From contig NZ_JACIDX010000024.1 of NCBI RefSeq assembly GCF_014196525.1, positions 1-64,000 on the forward strand: a DNA stretch of 64,000 nucleotides, written 5' to 3'. The notes beneath the pieces were generated by a model that was not told the DNA's origin, searched no databases, and saw only the letters and a program-made list of their open reading frames with translations. The DNA is from Novosphingobium sediminicola. Lineage in GTDB: Bacteria > Pseudomonadota > Alphaproteobacteria > Sphingomonadales > Sphingomonadaceae. A program made the translations under genes and the position numbers. The stretch's first letter is position 1; every line of letters starts with the position of its first letter. Below, one piece after another: positions 32,958 to 42,065 of the stretch.

Positions 32958-35921
32958 ATGCGTTCTCTTTTACTGGTCGGCGCGGCGTTGATCGCGGCCC
33001 CCGTTCTCGCGCAGGAGGCGCGCCCGACCGTCAACCTCAAGGCCCCGGTCAAGACTTTTGGCCGCGTGTCCTTCGATGGCCGCTCGCTGATGATCGACGG
33101 CAAACGCACGCCGATCTGGGCCGCCGAATTCCACCCCTATCGCCTGCCAAGCCCCGACCTGTGGCGCGATGTCCTGCAAAAGCTCAAGGCCAGCGGGTTC
33201 AACACCGTCACCTTCTATTTCGACTGGGGCTATCATAGCCCCAAACAGGGCGAGCTGGATTTCACCGGCATCCGCGACATGGAACGCGCCATCACCATGG
33301 CGGGCGAGGAGGGGCTGTATGTCATTACTCGCGTCGGTCCCTATGTGAACGCGGAATTGGCGCGGGGGGGCTTTCCCGGCTGGCTGAACAACCAGCGGGC
33401 GAGGGCGCGGACCGATGATCCGGAATATTTGAAGGCGGCGGATGAATGGTTGGCGGCCATCGACGGCATTGTCGCGCGCCATCAGATCAATGATGGAAAA
33501 GGCCCCGTCATCCTGCATCAGATCGAGAACGAACTTTCGCAGACCAGCCCGGCCCATCGCCGCTATATGGACCACCTCTATGCCGTGACGCGCAGCCACG
33601 GCATCACCGTGCCGATTTTCCACAATGATCCAGGCCGCAACGGCAATTGGGCGCCCGATGGATCGCCGGTGCCGGGCGTGGTCCATGGCCCGGTCGATAT
33701 GTATGCCTTCGATGGCTACCCGGGCGGCACTTGCACCGCGCAGGGCAAGATTGCGCGCGGTAATGGCGCGCCCGATTGGGGCTATTACGGCATCGGCGGG
33801 GCCAAGGGCGGCGCTTCGGCCTCGCCCGATACGCCGGGCTTTATGGCGGAAATCGGCGGGGGGTGGTTCGATTATTGGGGCTCGGACGGGATCTATGCCT
33901 GCAATGCGGGGCAGACCGGACCGGGTTATGGCCGTCTGTTTTACGGCACCAATTTCGTCAACGGCATCGGGTTGCAAAGCATCTATATGGGCTATGGCGG
34001 CACCTCATGGGGCTGGCTGCCCGCGCCGGTGGTGTTCACCTCCTATGACTATGGCGCGGCGATTGCCGAGGACCGATCCCTGCGCGAAAAAGCCTTGGCG
34101 TTGAAGCCCATCGGCGGCACTCTTGCGGCGCTGCCCGAGATTGCCGCGATGGTCCCGGCGGACAAATTGACGCCCTCCTCGGACGCCATCCGCCTCTATC
34201 ACAACCGCAGCCCGGAGACGGATGCGCGCCTGATTCTGGCCGCGCATCAGCCGGGGCATTTGACGCAGGACACCAGCTTTACCTTCGCCGCCGATCTGCC
34301 CGATGGGCATTATCAGATGCCGCAGATCCGCCTGAACGGCTATGATGCCAAATGGATCGTGGCCGGTGCCAATGTCGCGGAGCAGCGGTTGGTTTACACC
34401 ACCAGCCAGATCCAGACCGCGCGTGATGGCCTGCTCTTGCTGATCGGGCGGAGCGCAGAGGCGGGGCGCACGGTACTGCGCTATGCCAGCAAACCTGCGG
34501 TCAAGGCGCCCGATGGCGTTGCGGTATCGTGGGATGCATCGCGCGGCGATCTGACGCTGGATTACACCCATGGCGCGCTCTCCACGGTGGAGATCAGCGG
34601 CGGCGGGCGGCCTGCTCTGACGCTCCTGCTGGGCGATGATGCGGCGGGCGGGGCGTGCTGGGATGCCGATGGCGTGCTGGCCTGCGGGCCTGCGTTGTTG
34701 CGCCATGCGAGGGCCAAGGGTGGCATTCTGGCGCTGACCGGCGATACGGTGGCGGCCAGCCCTTTGCGGGTTTGGAGCAAACAAACGCGCATCACATGGA
34801 ACGGCGCCCCGGTGGCGATGAAGCCCGCAGCGGGCGGATCGCTGGAAGCCATCGCGCCCATTCCCGGTCCGGCGCCCATCGCTCTGCCCGCGCTCAACAA
34901 CTGGCGCATGGCCGAGGGTACGCCTGAGGCCACCCCCACTTTCGACGACAGCGCATGGCAGGCCATCGATCACCGCGCCGATGCCAGCCAGAGCCAGAAA
35001 CCCGCAGGCCAGCCTACGCTGACCATGGACCCCTATGGTTTCCACGAGGGCGATGTCTGGTATCGCGCCCATTTCGTCGGTTCCGCCGATGCAGGGCGCC
35101 TCAGCCTGACCTATGGCGCGGGCGGGGCGGGGATGGTGCAGGTGTTTCTCGATGGCCGGTTGATCGGCCAGCAGGACCTGCCCGCCGCCATGCCGCGCCC
35201 GATCACCACGGGCAATATCACGGTTCCCATGCCCGATGCCGCACGCGTGGCGGGCGATCATGTCCTGTCGGTCATGGTGCGCAACAATGGCCATAACTGG
35301 GATCTGACCGCGATGGACGAGCATAAGGAGGGGCGCGGCCTGATCGCCGCCTCTCTCGAACCGCTGACGGGGCCGGCCTTTGCCGTGCCGCTGAACTGGC
35401 GGATACAGGGCCGCGCAGGCGGCGAGGACTTTGCCGACCGCATGCGCGGCACGCCCAACAATGGCGGCCAATATGGCGAGCGCATGGGCTGGCATCTGCC
35501 CGCATTTGACGACCACGCATGGCGCGCCACCGGAACCACCTTGCCGCAGGGAGCGGCGGGCACGAACTGGTATCGCACTCATGTCATGCTCAATGTGCCG
35601 CGCGGTCAGGACGCGACCATCGGTCTTGCCTTTGGCGACACCGCGCGGCCGCGTTCCGCCGCCCAATATCGCGTGCTGATCTTCGTCAACGGCTGGAACA
35701 TGGGGCAATTCATCGCCCATGTCGGGCCGCAGCGGGTCTTTCCGATCCCCGAGGGCATCCTCAACCATCATGGGGCCAATACCATCGCCCTTGCCGTCAC
35801 CAGCGACGGCGCACCGGCCAATGCGCCCGAAAATGTGCGCCTCGTCACAATGCAAAATCGCCGCGGCGGGCTGGAGGTGGCGCCAATCGCCGCTCCCGCC
35901 AGCCTTGCGCCAACCCATTGA
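32958..35921 (+). CDS. GH35 beta-galactosidase, exported
   Basis: About 987 residues. Signal peptide MRSLLLVGAALIAAPVLAQ. The GH35 barrel holds the acid/base Glu192 in HQIENELSQ and nucleophile Glu298 in FMAEIGGGWFDYWG; VGPYVNAELARGGFPGWL is the family signature. Two jelly-roll domains (about 630-780 and 800-960) bring the enzyme to the length of large bacterial and plant GH35 proteins. ATG at 32958 is preceded by a G-rich ribosome site; a GTG at 32952 would add two residues. It starts 12 bases after rhaM. It would trim beta-galactose from galactan side chains of rhamnogalacturonan-I. Confidence 0.92.
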   Translation: MRSLLLVGAALIAAPVLAQEARPTVNLKAPVKTFGRVSFDGRSLMIDGKRTPIWAAEFHPYRLPSPDLWRDVLQKLKASGFNTVTFYFDWGYHSPKQGELDFTGIRDMERAITMAGEEGLYVITRVGPYVNAELARGGFPGWLNNQRARARTDDPEYLKAADEWLAAIDGIVARHQINDGKGPVILHQIENELSQTSPAHRRYMDHLYAVTRSHGITVPIFHNDPGRNGNWAPDGSPVPGVVHGPVDMYAFDGYPGGTCTAQGKIARGNGAPDWGYYGIGGAKGGASASPDTPGFMAEIGGGWFDYWGSDGIYACNAGQTGPGYGRLFYGTNFVNGIGLQSIYMGYGGTSWGWLPAPVVFTSYDYGAAIAEDRSLREKALALKPIGGTLAALPEIAAMVPADKLTPSSDAIRLYHNRSPETDARLILAAHQPGHLTQDTSFTFAADLPDGHYQMPQIRLNGYDAKWIVAGANVAEQRLVYTTSQIQTARDGLLLLIGRSAEAGRTVLRYASKPAVKAPDGVAVSWDASRGDLTLDYTHGALSTVEISGGGRPALTLLLGDDAAGGACWDADGVLACGPALLRHARAKGGILALTGDTVAASPLRVWSKQTRITWNGAPVAMKPAAGGSLEAIAPIPGPAPIALPALNNWRMAEGTPEATPTFDDSAWQAIDHRADASQSQKPAGQPTLTMDPYGFHEGDVWYRAHFVGSADAGRLSLTYGAGGAGMVQVFLDGRLIGQQDLPAAMPRPITTGNITVPMPDAARVAGDHVLSVMVRNNGHNWDLTAMDEHKEGRGLIAASLEPLTGPAFAVPLNWRIQGRAGGEDFADRMRGTPNNGGQYGERMGWHLPAFDDHAWRATGTTLPQGAAGTNWYRTHVMLNVPRGQDATIGLAFGDTARPRSAAQYRVLIFVNGWNMGQFIAHVGPQRVFPIPEGILNHHGANTIALAVTSDGAPANAPENVRLVTMQNRRGGLEVAPIAAPASLAPTH

Positions 35922-35936
35922 TCCATGGAGAATACA

Positions 35937-37037
35937 GTGTCCGCAACTCTTCCTGCACGTTCCGATCTGATCGGGCTGATCCATCGTCTGATGGACAATC
36001 TGGTTTCGATCCACGATGAAACCGGCGAATTCCTGCTGCGGCTTGAGGATGGCCGCGTGATCGACACCAAGGGCTGGAACGGCTGGGAATGGACCCATGG
36101 CATCGGCCTGTTCGGCATGTGGGGCTATTATCAGCAGACCGGCGATGACAAGGCGCTGACGATCATCCGCCAGTGGTTTCTCGATCAATTGCCGCGCGGC
36201 ACGACCAAGAATATCAACACCGTCTCGCCTTTCCTCACGCTCTCCTATCTCTATGAGCGCGAGCCGAATGCCGACTGGCTGGCCCAGATTCAGGAATGGG
36301 CCGATTGGCTGATGGCGCCCGATGGCCTGCCCAAAACCGAGGAGGGCGGTTTTCAGCACATCGTCTATAATGACGAAAACCCCGGCGAGATGTGGGACGA
36401 CACGCTGATGATGTCGGTTTTGCCGTTGGCGCGCTTTGGCCTGCTGCTGGATCGCCCTGATTATGTCGAGGAAGCCAAGCGCCAGTTCCTCGTCCATATC
36501 AAATATCTGTTCGATACCAAGACCGGCCTGTGGTTCCATGGCTGGGACTTCAACGGGCGGCATAATTTCGCGGGCGCGCTCTGGGCGCGGGGCAATTGCT
36601 GGATCACGATTGCGATCCCGGAAATCGTCGAACTGCTGGGCCTGCCTGAAGGGGACGCTTTCCGTACCTTCCTCGTCGATACGCTGGCCGCGCAGGTCAA
36701 GACTTTGGCCGCGACGCAGGCGGACAATGGTCTGTGGCATACGCTGGTGATGGACCCGACCTCCTACCTTGAGGCCTCGGCCACGGCGGGCTTTGCCTAT
36801 GGTATCCTGAAGGCCGTGCGCATGGGTCTGCTCGATCCCGCCTATGAGGAAGTGGGCCTGAAGGCTGTGCAGGGCGTGATCGACCATATCAATGATGATG
36901 GCGAATTGACGCAGGTGTCCTTCGGCACGGCGATGGGCGATACGATGCAGTTCTATAAGGATATTGCGCTGACCTCGATGCCCTATGGGCAATCGCTGGC
37001 GATCTGCGCTTTGGCTGAGGCTTTGCACCGCCGGTAA
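35937..37037 (+). CDS. GH105 unsaturated rhamnogalacturonyl hydrolase
   Basis: About 366 residues, alpha/alpha-barrel. Removes the 4,5-unsaturated galacturonyl residue that pectin lyases leave at the non-reducing end of rhamnogalacturonan oligomers. The catalytic Asp lies in GEMWDDTLMM (about 154-155), with WNGWEWTHGIGLFGMW and FHGWDFNGRHNFAGALWARGN split along the substrate groove (YteR pattern). No signal peptide, so cytoplasmic. The GTG at 35937 has GGAG six bases upstream; the ATG at 35925 is in frame but has no ribosome site. It follows GH35 closely and is ended by the terminator at 37053. Confidence 0.92.
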   Translation: MSATLPARSDLIGLIHRLMDNLVSIHDETGEFLLRLEDGRVIDTKGWNGWEWTHGIGLFGMWGYYQQTGDDKALTIIRQWFLDQLPRGTTKNINTVSPFLTLSYLYEREPNADWLAQIQEWADWLMAPDGLPKTEEGGFQHIVYNDENPGEMWDDTLMMSVLPLARFGLLLDRPDYVEEAKRQFLVHIKYLFDTKTGLWFHGWDFNGRHNFAGALWARGNCWITIAIPEIVELLGLPEGDAFRTFLVDTLAAQVKTLAATQADNGLWHTLVMDPTSYLEASATAGFAYGILKAVRMGLLDPAYEEVGLKAVQGVIDHINDDGELTQVSFGTAMGDTMQFYKDIALTSMPYGQSLAICALAEALHRR

Positions 37038-37052
37038 AAGGCCGGACGCAAA

Positions 37053-37092
37053 AAAAGGGGCGGCGGACCAGATCAGGTCCGCCGCCCCTTTT
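37053..37092. terminator. Bidirectional terminator after GH105
   Basis: A 17-bp perfect stem, AAAAGGGGCGGCGGACC (37053-37069) with its exact complement at 37076-37092, and a six-base loop. T4 on the plus side and the A-run 37050-37056 on the other allow termination of both converging transcripts. Confidence 0.93.
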
Positions 37093-37103
37093 CGTTTGGG
37101 CCA

Positions 37104-37916
37104 TCAATGGCAGGCGTATTTGCCCAACGGCGTCTCACGCTCCAGATCGGGCCGCTGCGCCAGCACGGCCTTCGCGGCGGGAACAGACAGGCCCGAGAGC
37201 TGCTCGGCCACCAGATCGGCCATGGTCCGTGCGCCCAGTTCCGTAAAATGCGTGTCATCCTTCAGCCCGGCGGCGAAGGCGGGATAAGCGCCCGGCGCAA
37301 GGTTCATGTAATAGACCACCACCTTGTCTGCCCCCATCCGGTCGAGCAGATTGCGCGAGGCGCCCTCAAGGTCGATCAACGGCGTTTGCGTCGTGGCGGC
37401 CAGTTCGCGCATCACGGCGGAATATTCGGCAAAATCGGCCCGCGCCTTGCCCGCCGCGTCAAAGGATCGCCGCGCCACCGGTGTCACCAGCACCGGAAAA
37501 GCGCCATGCCCGCGCGTTTCCCAGATGAAGCGCAGCAGATTGTCGCGATACATCGCCGGATCGGCAAAGCGCTCGGGCTTGGCCTTGGTGGCGTCATTAT
37601 GGCCGAACTGGATCAGCACGGTGTCGCCCGCGCGGACCTCGCCCATCATCCGGTCCCATCGGCCCTCATTGATAAAGCTCTTGGTCGATCGCCCGCCTAT
37701 GGCGCGATTGACCACCACCGCATCGCCCGACAGGCCGCAGGCGAGGAATTGCCCCCAGCCGCCTTGCGGATAACGTTCGGCGGCATAGGTTTGAACCGTG
37801 GAATCGCCCGCGATCAGGATGCGCGCCGGTTCGGATTTGGGCGCGGGCTTGGCCGCCGGTTTGGGCGCGGCGGCGACAGACAGGCTGGCCGCGGCCAGCA
37901 GCAACAGATGTTTCAC
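37104..37916 (-). CDS. Rhamnogalacturonan acetylesterase (CE12)
   Basis: About 270 residues, single SGNH domain, exported (signal near the GTG start, LLLLAAASLSVAAAP). Catalytic Ser39 in IAGDSTVQTY, Gly in AIGGRSTKSF, Asn in FGHNDATK, and Asp/His in DDTHFTELG. The GTG at 37916 has GGGAGG at ideal spacing and overlaps the stop of the upstream transporter gene as GTGA; a longer frame to 37946 is also open. It deacetylates galacturonate in rhamnogalacturonan-I so that lyases and hydrolases can act. It complements the two-domain homologue at 28260. Confidence 0.92.
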   Translation of the reverse strand: MKHLLLLAAASLSVAAAPKPAAKPAPKSEPARILIAGDSTVQTYAAERYPQGGWGQFLACGLSGDAVVVNRAIGGRSTKSFINEGRWDRMMGEVRAGDTVLIQFGHNDATKAKPERFADPAMYRDNLLRFIWETRGHGAFPVLVTPVARRSFDAAGKARADFAEYSAVMRELAATTQTPLIDLEGASRNLLDRMGADKVVVYYMNLAPGAYPAFAAGLKDDTHFTELGARTMADLVAEQLSGLSVPAAKAVLAQRPDLERETPLGKYACH

Positions 37917-39400
37917 AATTTTCCTCCCACCGGATTGTTGCCCCACAGGCTCTCATAGTCCCAGCCTGTCAGGTCCTGAACCACATCGCGTGCCTGCGCG
38001 CTGGTCGGCTCGCGCCCGCCGCTGCGCAGATGCTCGATCTCGCCCATCAGCACGCCATGCGTGGCGCGGCTGAGGCGGAAGCGGCGCGAGACGGCCATGC
38101 CAAAGCCCAGCATCGCCCATGTGCCAATGCCCATCACCAGCACCAGCGTCAGCACCGCGCCATGGCTCTGCACGTCCGCCTTGGGCGCGAAACCGCCCGC
38201 ATCCATCAACAGGCCGACCAGCGCTACGGCGGCGGCCTGCGTGGCCTTGCGGATAAAGGTCATCACGCCCGCAAACGAGCCTTCGCGGCGGCGGCCCGTG
38301 ACGATCTCGTCCACATCGGCCATGTAATTATAGGTCGCCCACGGGATGTAATTGAGCGCCCCGCGCCCAAGCCCTACCAGCCCCATGCCGATCCAGATCC
38401 AGCCCGATGTGGCAGGTAGACCCGCCCACCACAGGCCGATCAGCGCCGCCACGCCCAGCGCAAAACACACCGCCGCCATGCGATAGGCCCGCGAAGGGCT
38501 GGAGCGCAGTGCCATGCGGATGGCCAGCATCACCGCAAATAGCTGGACGATATACATCGTGCCAAGCAGGGCGGAGGCTGCCTGCGTCGATCCGGCCAGC
38601 GCAAAGATCACGAAGAAGGTGAAGGCCGCGTTGAAAATATCCTGCGAGATATATCCGCCCAGATACATGCCCAGATGCAGCCGGAACGCCCGAATGCGCA
38701 AGGTGGAGGACAGATTGCGCCACAGATGCAGCAGCGGCGATCCCGCAGCGGGCTTAGGCGGCACGGGGCGCTGCCGCTCCCAGCTAAACGCATAGAGAAA
38801 GCCCGCCGTCGCCATGAACAGCGCGGCAAAGATCACCCCCATGATCAGGAACGTATGCGGGCTGTCGCGCCCCAGCCAGTTGATCAGCCAGAGCGGCAGA
38901 AATCCGGCCAGAATCGCCGAGCCCTGCGCAAACAGAATGCGCACCCCGGCCAGACGCGCCTTGGTGGCAAAGTCGCTGGCCATTTCGGCGGCCAGCGTTT
39001 CATAGGGGATGATTTCCAGCGCATAGGTCAGTTCGAACAGCACATAGGAAACAAGATAATACCAGAAGGTCTGACCCGGCAGCCACATGAGTGCGAATGT
39101 GGGCAGCAGGGGGATCGCCGCCAGCACGAAAAACCGCCGCCGCCCGAACCGCCGCCCCAACGCGTGCCGGTCGAAATGGTCCGAAATATGGCCGATGGTG
39201 GGCGAGACAAACGCATCGAGAATGCGCGCTACGGCAAAGATCAGCGCGGCCTGTCCGGCGGACAATCCGCAGAACCGCGTGTAGAAGATCAGCACCCATG
39301 CCGAGATCACCGCCATCGACCCCGCGCCCAGCACGTCATTCGCGCCATAGGCCAGGTAATTGACCAAACGGACCGGTCTTGCCGCCGGTTGCGCCATCAC
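37913..39400 (-). CDS. GPH-family sugar:cation symporter
   Basis: About 495 residues with twelve membrane helices. The glycoside-pentoside-hexuronide family shows GANDVLGAGSMAVISAWVL at the start, DAFVSPTIGHISDHFD, RRFGRRRFFVLAAIPLL and IPYETLAAEMASDF, and ends in a long cytoplasmic tail. Such carriers bring oligosaccharides or uronides through the inner membrane by sodium or proton symport. It is co-transcribed with the CE12 gene and divergent from the oligogalacturonide lyase gene. The cargo is therefore probably a deacetylated or unsaturated pectin disaccharide that the cytoplasmic GH105 and GH28 enzymes finish. Confidence 0.88.
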   Translation of the reverse strand: MMAQPAARPVRLVNYLAYGANDVLGAGSMAVISAWVLIFYTRFCGLSAGQAALIFAVARILDAFVSPTIGHISDHFDRHALGRRFGRRRFFVLAAIPLLPTFALMWLPGQTFWYYLVSYVLFELTYALEIIPYETLAAEMASDFATKARLAGVRILFAQGSAILAGFLPLWLINWLGRDSPHTFLIMGVIFAALFMATAGFLYAFSWERQRPVPPKPAAGSPLLHLWRNLSSTLRIRAFRLHLGMYLGGYISQDIFNAAFTFFVIFALAGSTQAASALLGTMYIVQLFAVMLAIRMALRSSPSRAYRMAAVCFALGVAALIGLWWAGLPATSGWIWIGMGLVGLGRGALNYIPWATYNYMADVDEIVTGRRREGSFAGVMTFIRKATQAAAVALVGLLMDAGGFAPKADVQSHGAVLTLVLVMGIGTWAMLGFGMAVSRRFRLSRATHGVLMGEIEHLRSGGREPTSAQARDVVQDLTGWDYESLWGNNPVGGKL

Positions 39401-39451
39401 GCTATCCTTTTCCCTTGGGGCCGGAATGGCGTTTCACCATGCGGCGCAATT

Positions 39452-39464
39452 ATTCATATTGTGG
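39452..39464. promoter_or_regulatory. CAATATGAA motif between symporter and lyase genes
   Basis: ATTCATATTGTGG on the plus strand reads CCACAATATGAAT on the minus strand and contains the 9-mer CAATATGAA found also at 25128-25136 and 49312-49320. It lies in the 140-bp divergent gap 39401-39540 that has no gene. Confidence 0.5.
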
Positions 39465-39540
39465 ACTGCGTTTATACTATGTAAAACGCCATCGACAAGC
39501 GGCAATGATAGCGCCGCACCGATTCATGGGAGATTTTCGG

Positions 39541-40851
39541 ATGCGTTTCCGCCTTTTGACGGGCCTGCTGGCTGCTTCTGTTCTGGCCGCCCCGGCGCTG
39601 GCCAAACCGGCCAAGGAATGGATCGACCCCGCCACCGGCCACCGTATTGTGCGCATCAGCACGCAGGGCGGAACCTCGAATCTCTATTTCACGCAAAGCG
39701 CCTTTACCCCCAAGGGTGACAAGATGGTCATCAAGACCCCCGATGGGATCAGCGTGGTGACGCTGTCCGACTGGTCGATCAAATTGCTGGTGCCGGGGCC
39801 GCATCTCAACCTGCTTTTTACCGGCCATATCAGCCGCAACGCCTATTACGCCACCCGCGCGCGCGATGATGCGGGTGGGGCGTTTCAGGTCTATGCGGTG
39901 GACGTAGACACCGGCAAGGCGAAGAAGGTGGCCGATGTGGCGGGCGGTTCGATCGGCTCGATCAATGCCGATGAAACGCTGCTGCTGGGGCAATATACTT
40001 TGCCCCCCGCCAAGGTGAACCCGGATGGCACGCTGGTCCGCGCGGATCAGGGGAATAATGCGGTGGCGGGCGGCAATACCTATGCCGAAAACCGGCCCGA
40101 TGGCACGCCCTATACCTATGCCGATGCGAAAACCCGCTCGCTGCACCGGCGGCTGCATGCCGGTTTCCCGATGGAGGTCTTCACCCACAACCTCGTCACC
40201 GGTGAGCGCAAAACTATCGTGGCCAGCAATGACTGGCTCAACCATGTGCAATTCTCGCCCAAGGACCCCGGCCTCATCATGTATTGTCACGAAGGGCCGT
40301 GGCACGAGGTGGACCGCATCTGGACCATCCGCACCGATGGCACGGGCAAGAAACTGGTCCACACCCGCACGATGAACAATGAGATCGCGGGCCATGAGTT
40401 CTTCAGCCCCGATGGCGAGACGATCTGGTATGATCTGCAAACCCCACGAGGCCAGGTGTTCTGGCTGGCGGGCTATAATGTGCGCACGGGGCGGCGGACC
40501 TGGTATCATCTGGAGCGCAACCAGTGGTCGGTGCATTACAACCAGTCGCCGGACCTCAAACTCTTCACCGGCGATGGCGGAGACAGCGAGATGGTGGCCC
40601 ATGCGCCCGACGGCAAATATCTCTATCTGTTTACCCCGCGCATGATCCCTGACGATGCCGAAATCCCAACGGCGGACGCGGACAAGCTGATTGTGCCGGG
40701 CACATTCGATCAGGAAAAGCTGGTCGATATGCGCGCCAACAATTACAAGACCGAACCCAACATGACCTTTACCCCGGATGGCAAATGGATCATTTTCCGC
40801 GCGAATTTCGAAGGAACCACTCACACCTATGCGGTGGAAACCGCCAAGTGA
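39541..40851 (+). CDS. Oligogalacturonide lyase (PL22), exported form
   Basis: About 436 residues. Seven-bladed propeller lyase splitting short oligogalacturonides to 5-keto-4-deoxyuronate units by beta-elimination with Mn. Family features are ATGHRIVRISTQGGTSNLYFTQ, FTGHISRNAYY, HAGFPMEVFTHNL, YCHEGPWHEVDRIW, AGHEFFSPDGETIWYD and HYNQSPD, which hold the His/Gln metal ligands. GGGAG lies 7 bases before the ATG. Unlike the classical Dickeya Ogl, which is cytoplasmic, it begins with a clear signal peptide (LLTGLLAASVLAAPALAK), so cleavage occurs in the periplasm. The next gene starts within its stop codon. Confidence 0.92.
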   Translation: MRFRLLTGLLAASVLAAPALAKPAKEWIDPATGHRIVRISTQGGTSNLYFTQSAFTPKGDKMVIKTPDGISVVTLSDWSIKLLVPGPHLNLLFTGHISRNAYYATRARDDAGGAFQVYAVDVDTGKAKKVADVAGGSIGSINADETLLLGQYTLPPAKVNPDGTLVRADQGNNAVAGGNTYAENRPDGTPYTYADAKTRSLHRRLHAGFPMEVFTHNLVTGERKTIVASNDWLNHVQFSPKDPGLIMYCHEGPWHEVDRIWTIRTDGTGKKLVHTRTMNNEIAGHEFFSPDGETIWYDLQTPRGQVFWLAGYNVRTGRRTWYHLERNQWSVHYNQSPDLKLFTGDGGDSEMVAHAPDGKYLYLFTPRMIPDDAEIPTADADKLIVPGTFDQEKLVDMRANNYKTEPNMTFTPDGKWIIFRANFEGTTHTYAVETAK

Positions 40852-42065
40852 GGTATGCTTTGTTGCTGGCCGCGCTGCTCGCCGCCATCCCGGCCCATGC
40901 GGGCGTGGCGCGCAGCTGGGGCGTGGCGATGCAGGCGGCCCCTGCGGCGGACGCGCCCTACGCGCCGCCCTCGATTGCCGATGCCACGGTGCGTCAGATC
41001 CTGCGCCTTTCGGCGGGCGGGGATCGGCTGCGGCTGGTGCTCGATAATCAGGACAGCGCCAGCGCTCTGACCATCGACCGCTTTGCCGTGGCGCTGGTCG
41101 ATGCCAAGGGGGCGGTGCTCCCCGGTTCCACCCGCAGCATCAGCTTTGGCGGGCGGCCCGGCGTGACCATCCCGGCCCATGCTCCGATGATCAGCGACTG
41201 GCTGCGCATGCCGGTCAAACCTTTGGCGCGGATCGCAGTATCGTTCCATGTAGCGCCGGGTCAGGTGCTGGGCGCGTTCCATTCCTTTGGCGCGGCCAAG
41301 ACGCAACTGGCGCCCGGCGATCAGGTGGAAAAGCCCGAATTGTCCGAGGTTGCCACGGTTGAGCGGCGCTTTGTCATTTCGGGCGTCGATGTGGAGGCCA
41401 AAACACCTTTGCGCACCGTCGTCACTTTTGGCGATTCGATCACCGATGGCGTGCGCGCCAGTGTTGATTCCGACATGCGCTGGCCCGATCAATTTGCCGC
41501 GCGGCTGCAAAAATCGGGCTTGAACGTGGGTGTGGCCAATGTGGGCATTTCGGGCAACCGGATGCTGGCCGATGGGGCGGGGCTCAATGCTCTGGCCCGG
41601 TTTGACCGCGATGTGCTGGCCATTCCCGGCGCCAGCCATGTGATCGTGCTGGAGGGCGTCAATGACATTGGCGCGGCATGGCGCGAGAAACGGCATGAGA
41701 GCTTCGACACCGAGGCCGTGATCAACGCCTATCGCCAGATGGTGATCCGCGCGCATGACCATGGCGTCAAGATCATCCTCGCCACGATCCTGCCGTATAA
41801 GGGTGCGGGCTATTGGTCCGAATGGGGCGAGGCGCAGCGTCAGAAGATCAACACTTGGATCCGCGAGCAGAAGCAGAGCGACGGCATGGTCGATCTGGAC
41901 GCGGCAATGCGGGACAAGGCCGATCCGCTGGTGATGAATCCGGTGTATGATTCAGGCGACCATCTGCATCCCAATGACAAGGGCTTTACCGCGATGGCCG
42001 ATGCGGTGCCGCTCTCGCTGCTGGCCCATCGCCCGACGGTTCAGCGCAAGATGCCCACCCGGTAG
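40848..42065 (+). CDS. Exported SGNH/GDSL esterase
   Basis: About 405 residues, lysophospholipase-L1-like. Signal peptide VRYALLLAALLAAIPAHAG from a GTG at 40848 overlapping the PL22 stop as GTGA. After an N-terminal domain of about 190 residues comes VVTFGDSITDG (Ser), GISGNRM (Gly), LEGVNDIG (Asn) and DHLHPNDKG (Asp/His). Proteins with this two-part layout occur in pectin and xylan loci and are usually called GDSL-family acyl esterases; acetyl, methyl or feruloyl esters are all possible. Its last 25 bases overlap the 3' end of the convergent epimerase gene at 42041. Confidence 0.85.
   Translation: MRYALLLAALLAAIPAHAGVARSWGVAMQAAPAADAPYAPPSIADATVRQILRLSAGGDRLRLVLDNQDSASALTIDRFAVALVDAKGAVLPGSTRSISFGGRPGVTIPAHAPMISDWLRMPVKPLARIAVSFHVAPGQVLGAFHSFGAAKTQLAPGDQVEKPELSEVATVERRFVISGVDVEAKTPLRTVVTFGDSITDGVRASVDSDMRWPDQFAARLQKSGLNVGVANVGISGNRMLADGAGLNALARFDRDVLAIPGASHVIVLEGVNDIGAAWREKRHESFDTEAVINAYRQMVIRAHDHGVKIILATILPYKGAGYWSEWGEAQRQKINTWIREQKQSDGMVDLDAAMRDKADPLVMNPVYDSGDHLHPNDKGFTAMADAVPLSLLAHRPTVQRKMPTR

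Noticed and set aside
34005..37028. 1007-codon minus-strand open frame
   Set aside because: It spans two real plus-strand genes (GH35 and GH105) and their gap. The His-, Gln- and Arg-rich translation shows no domain.
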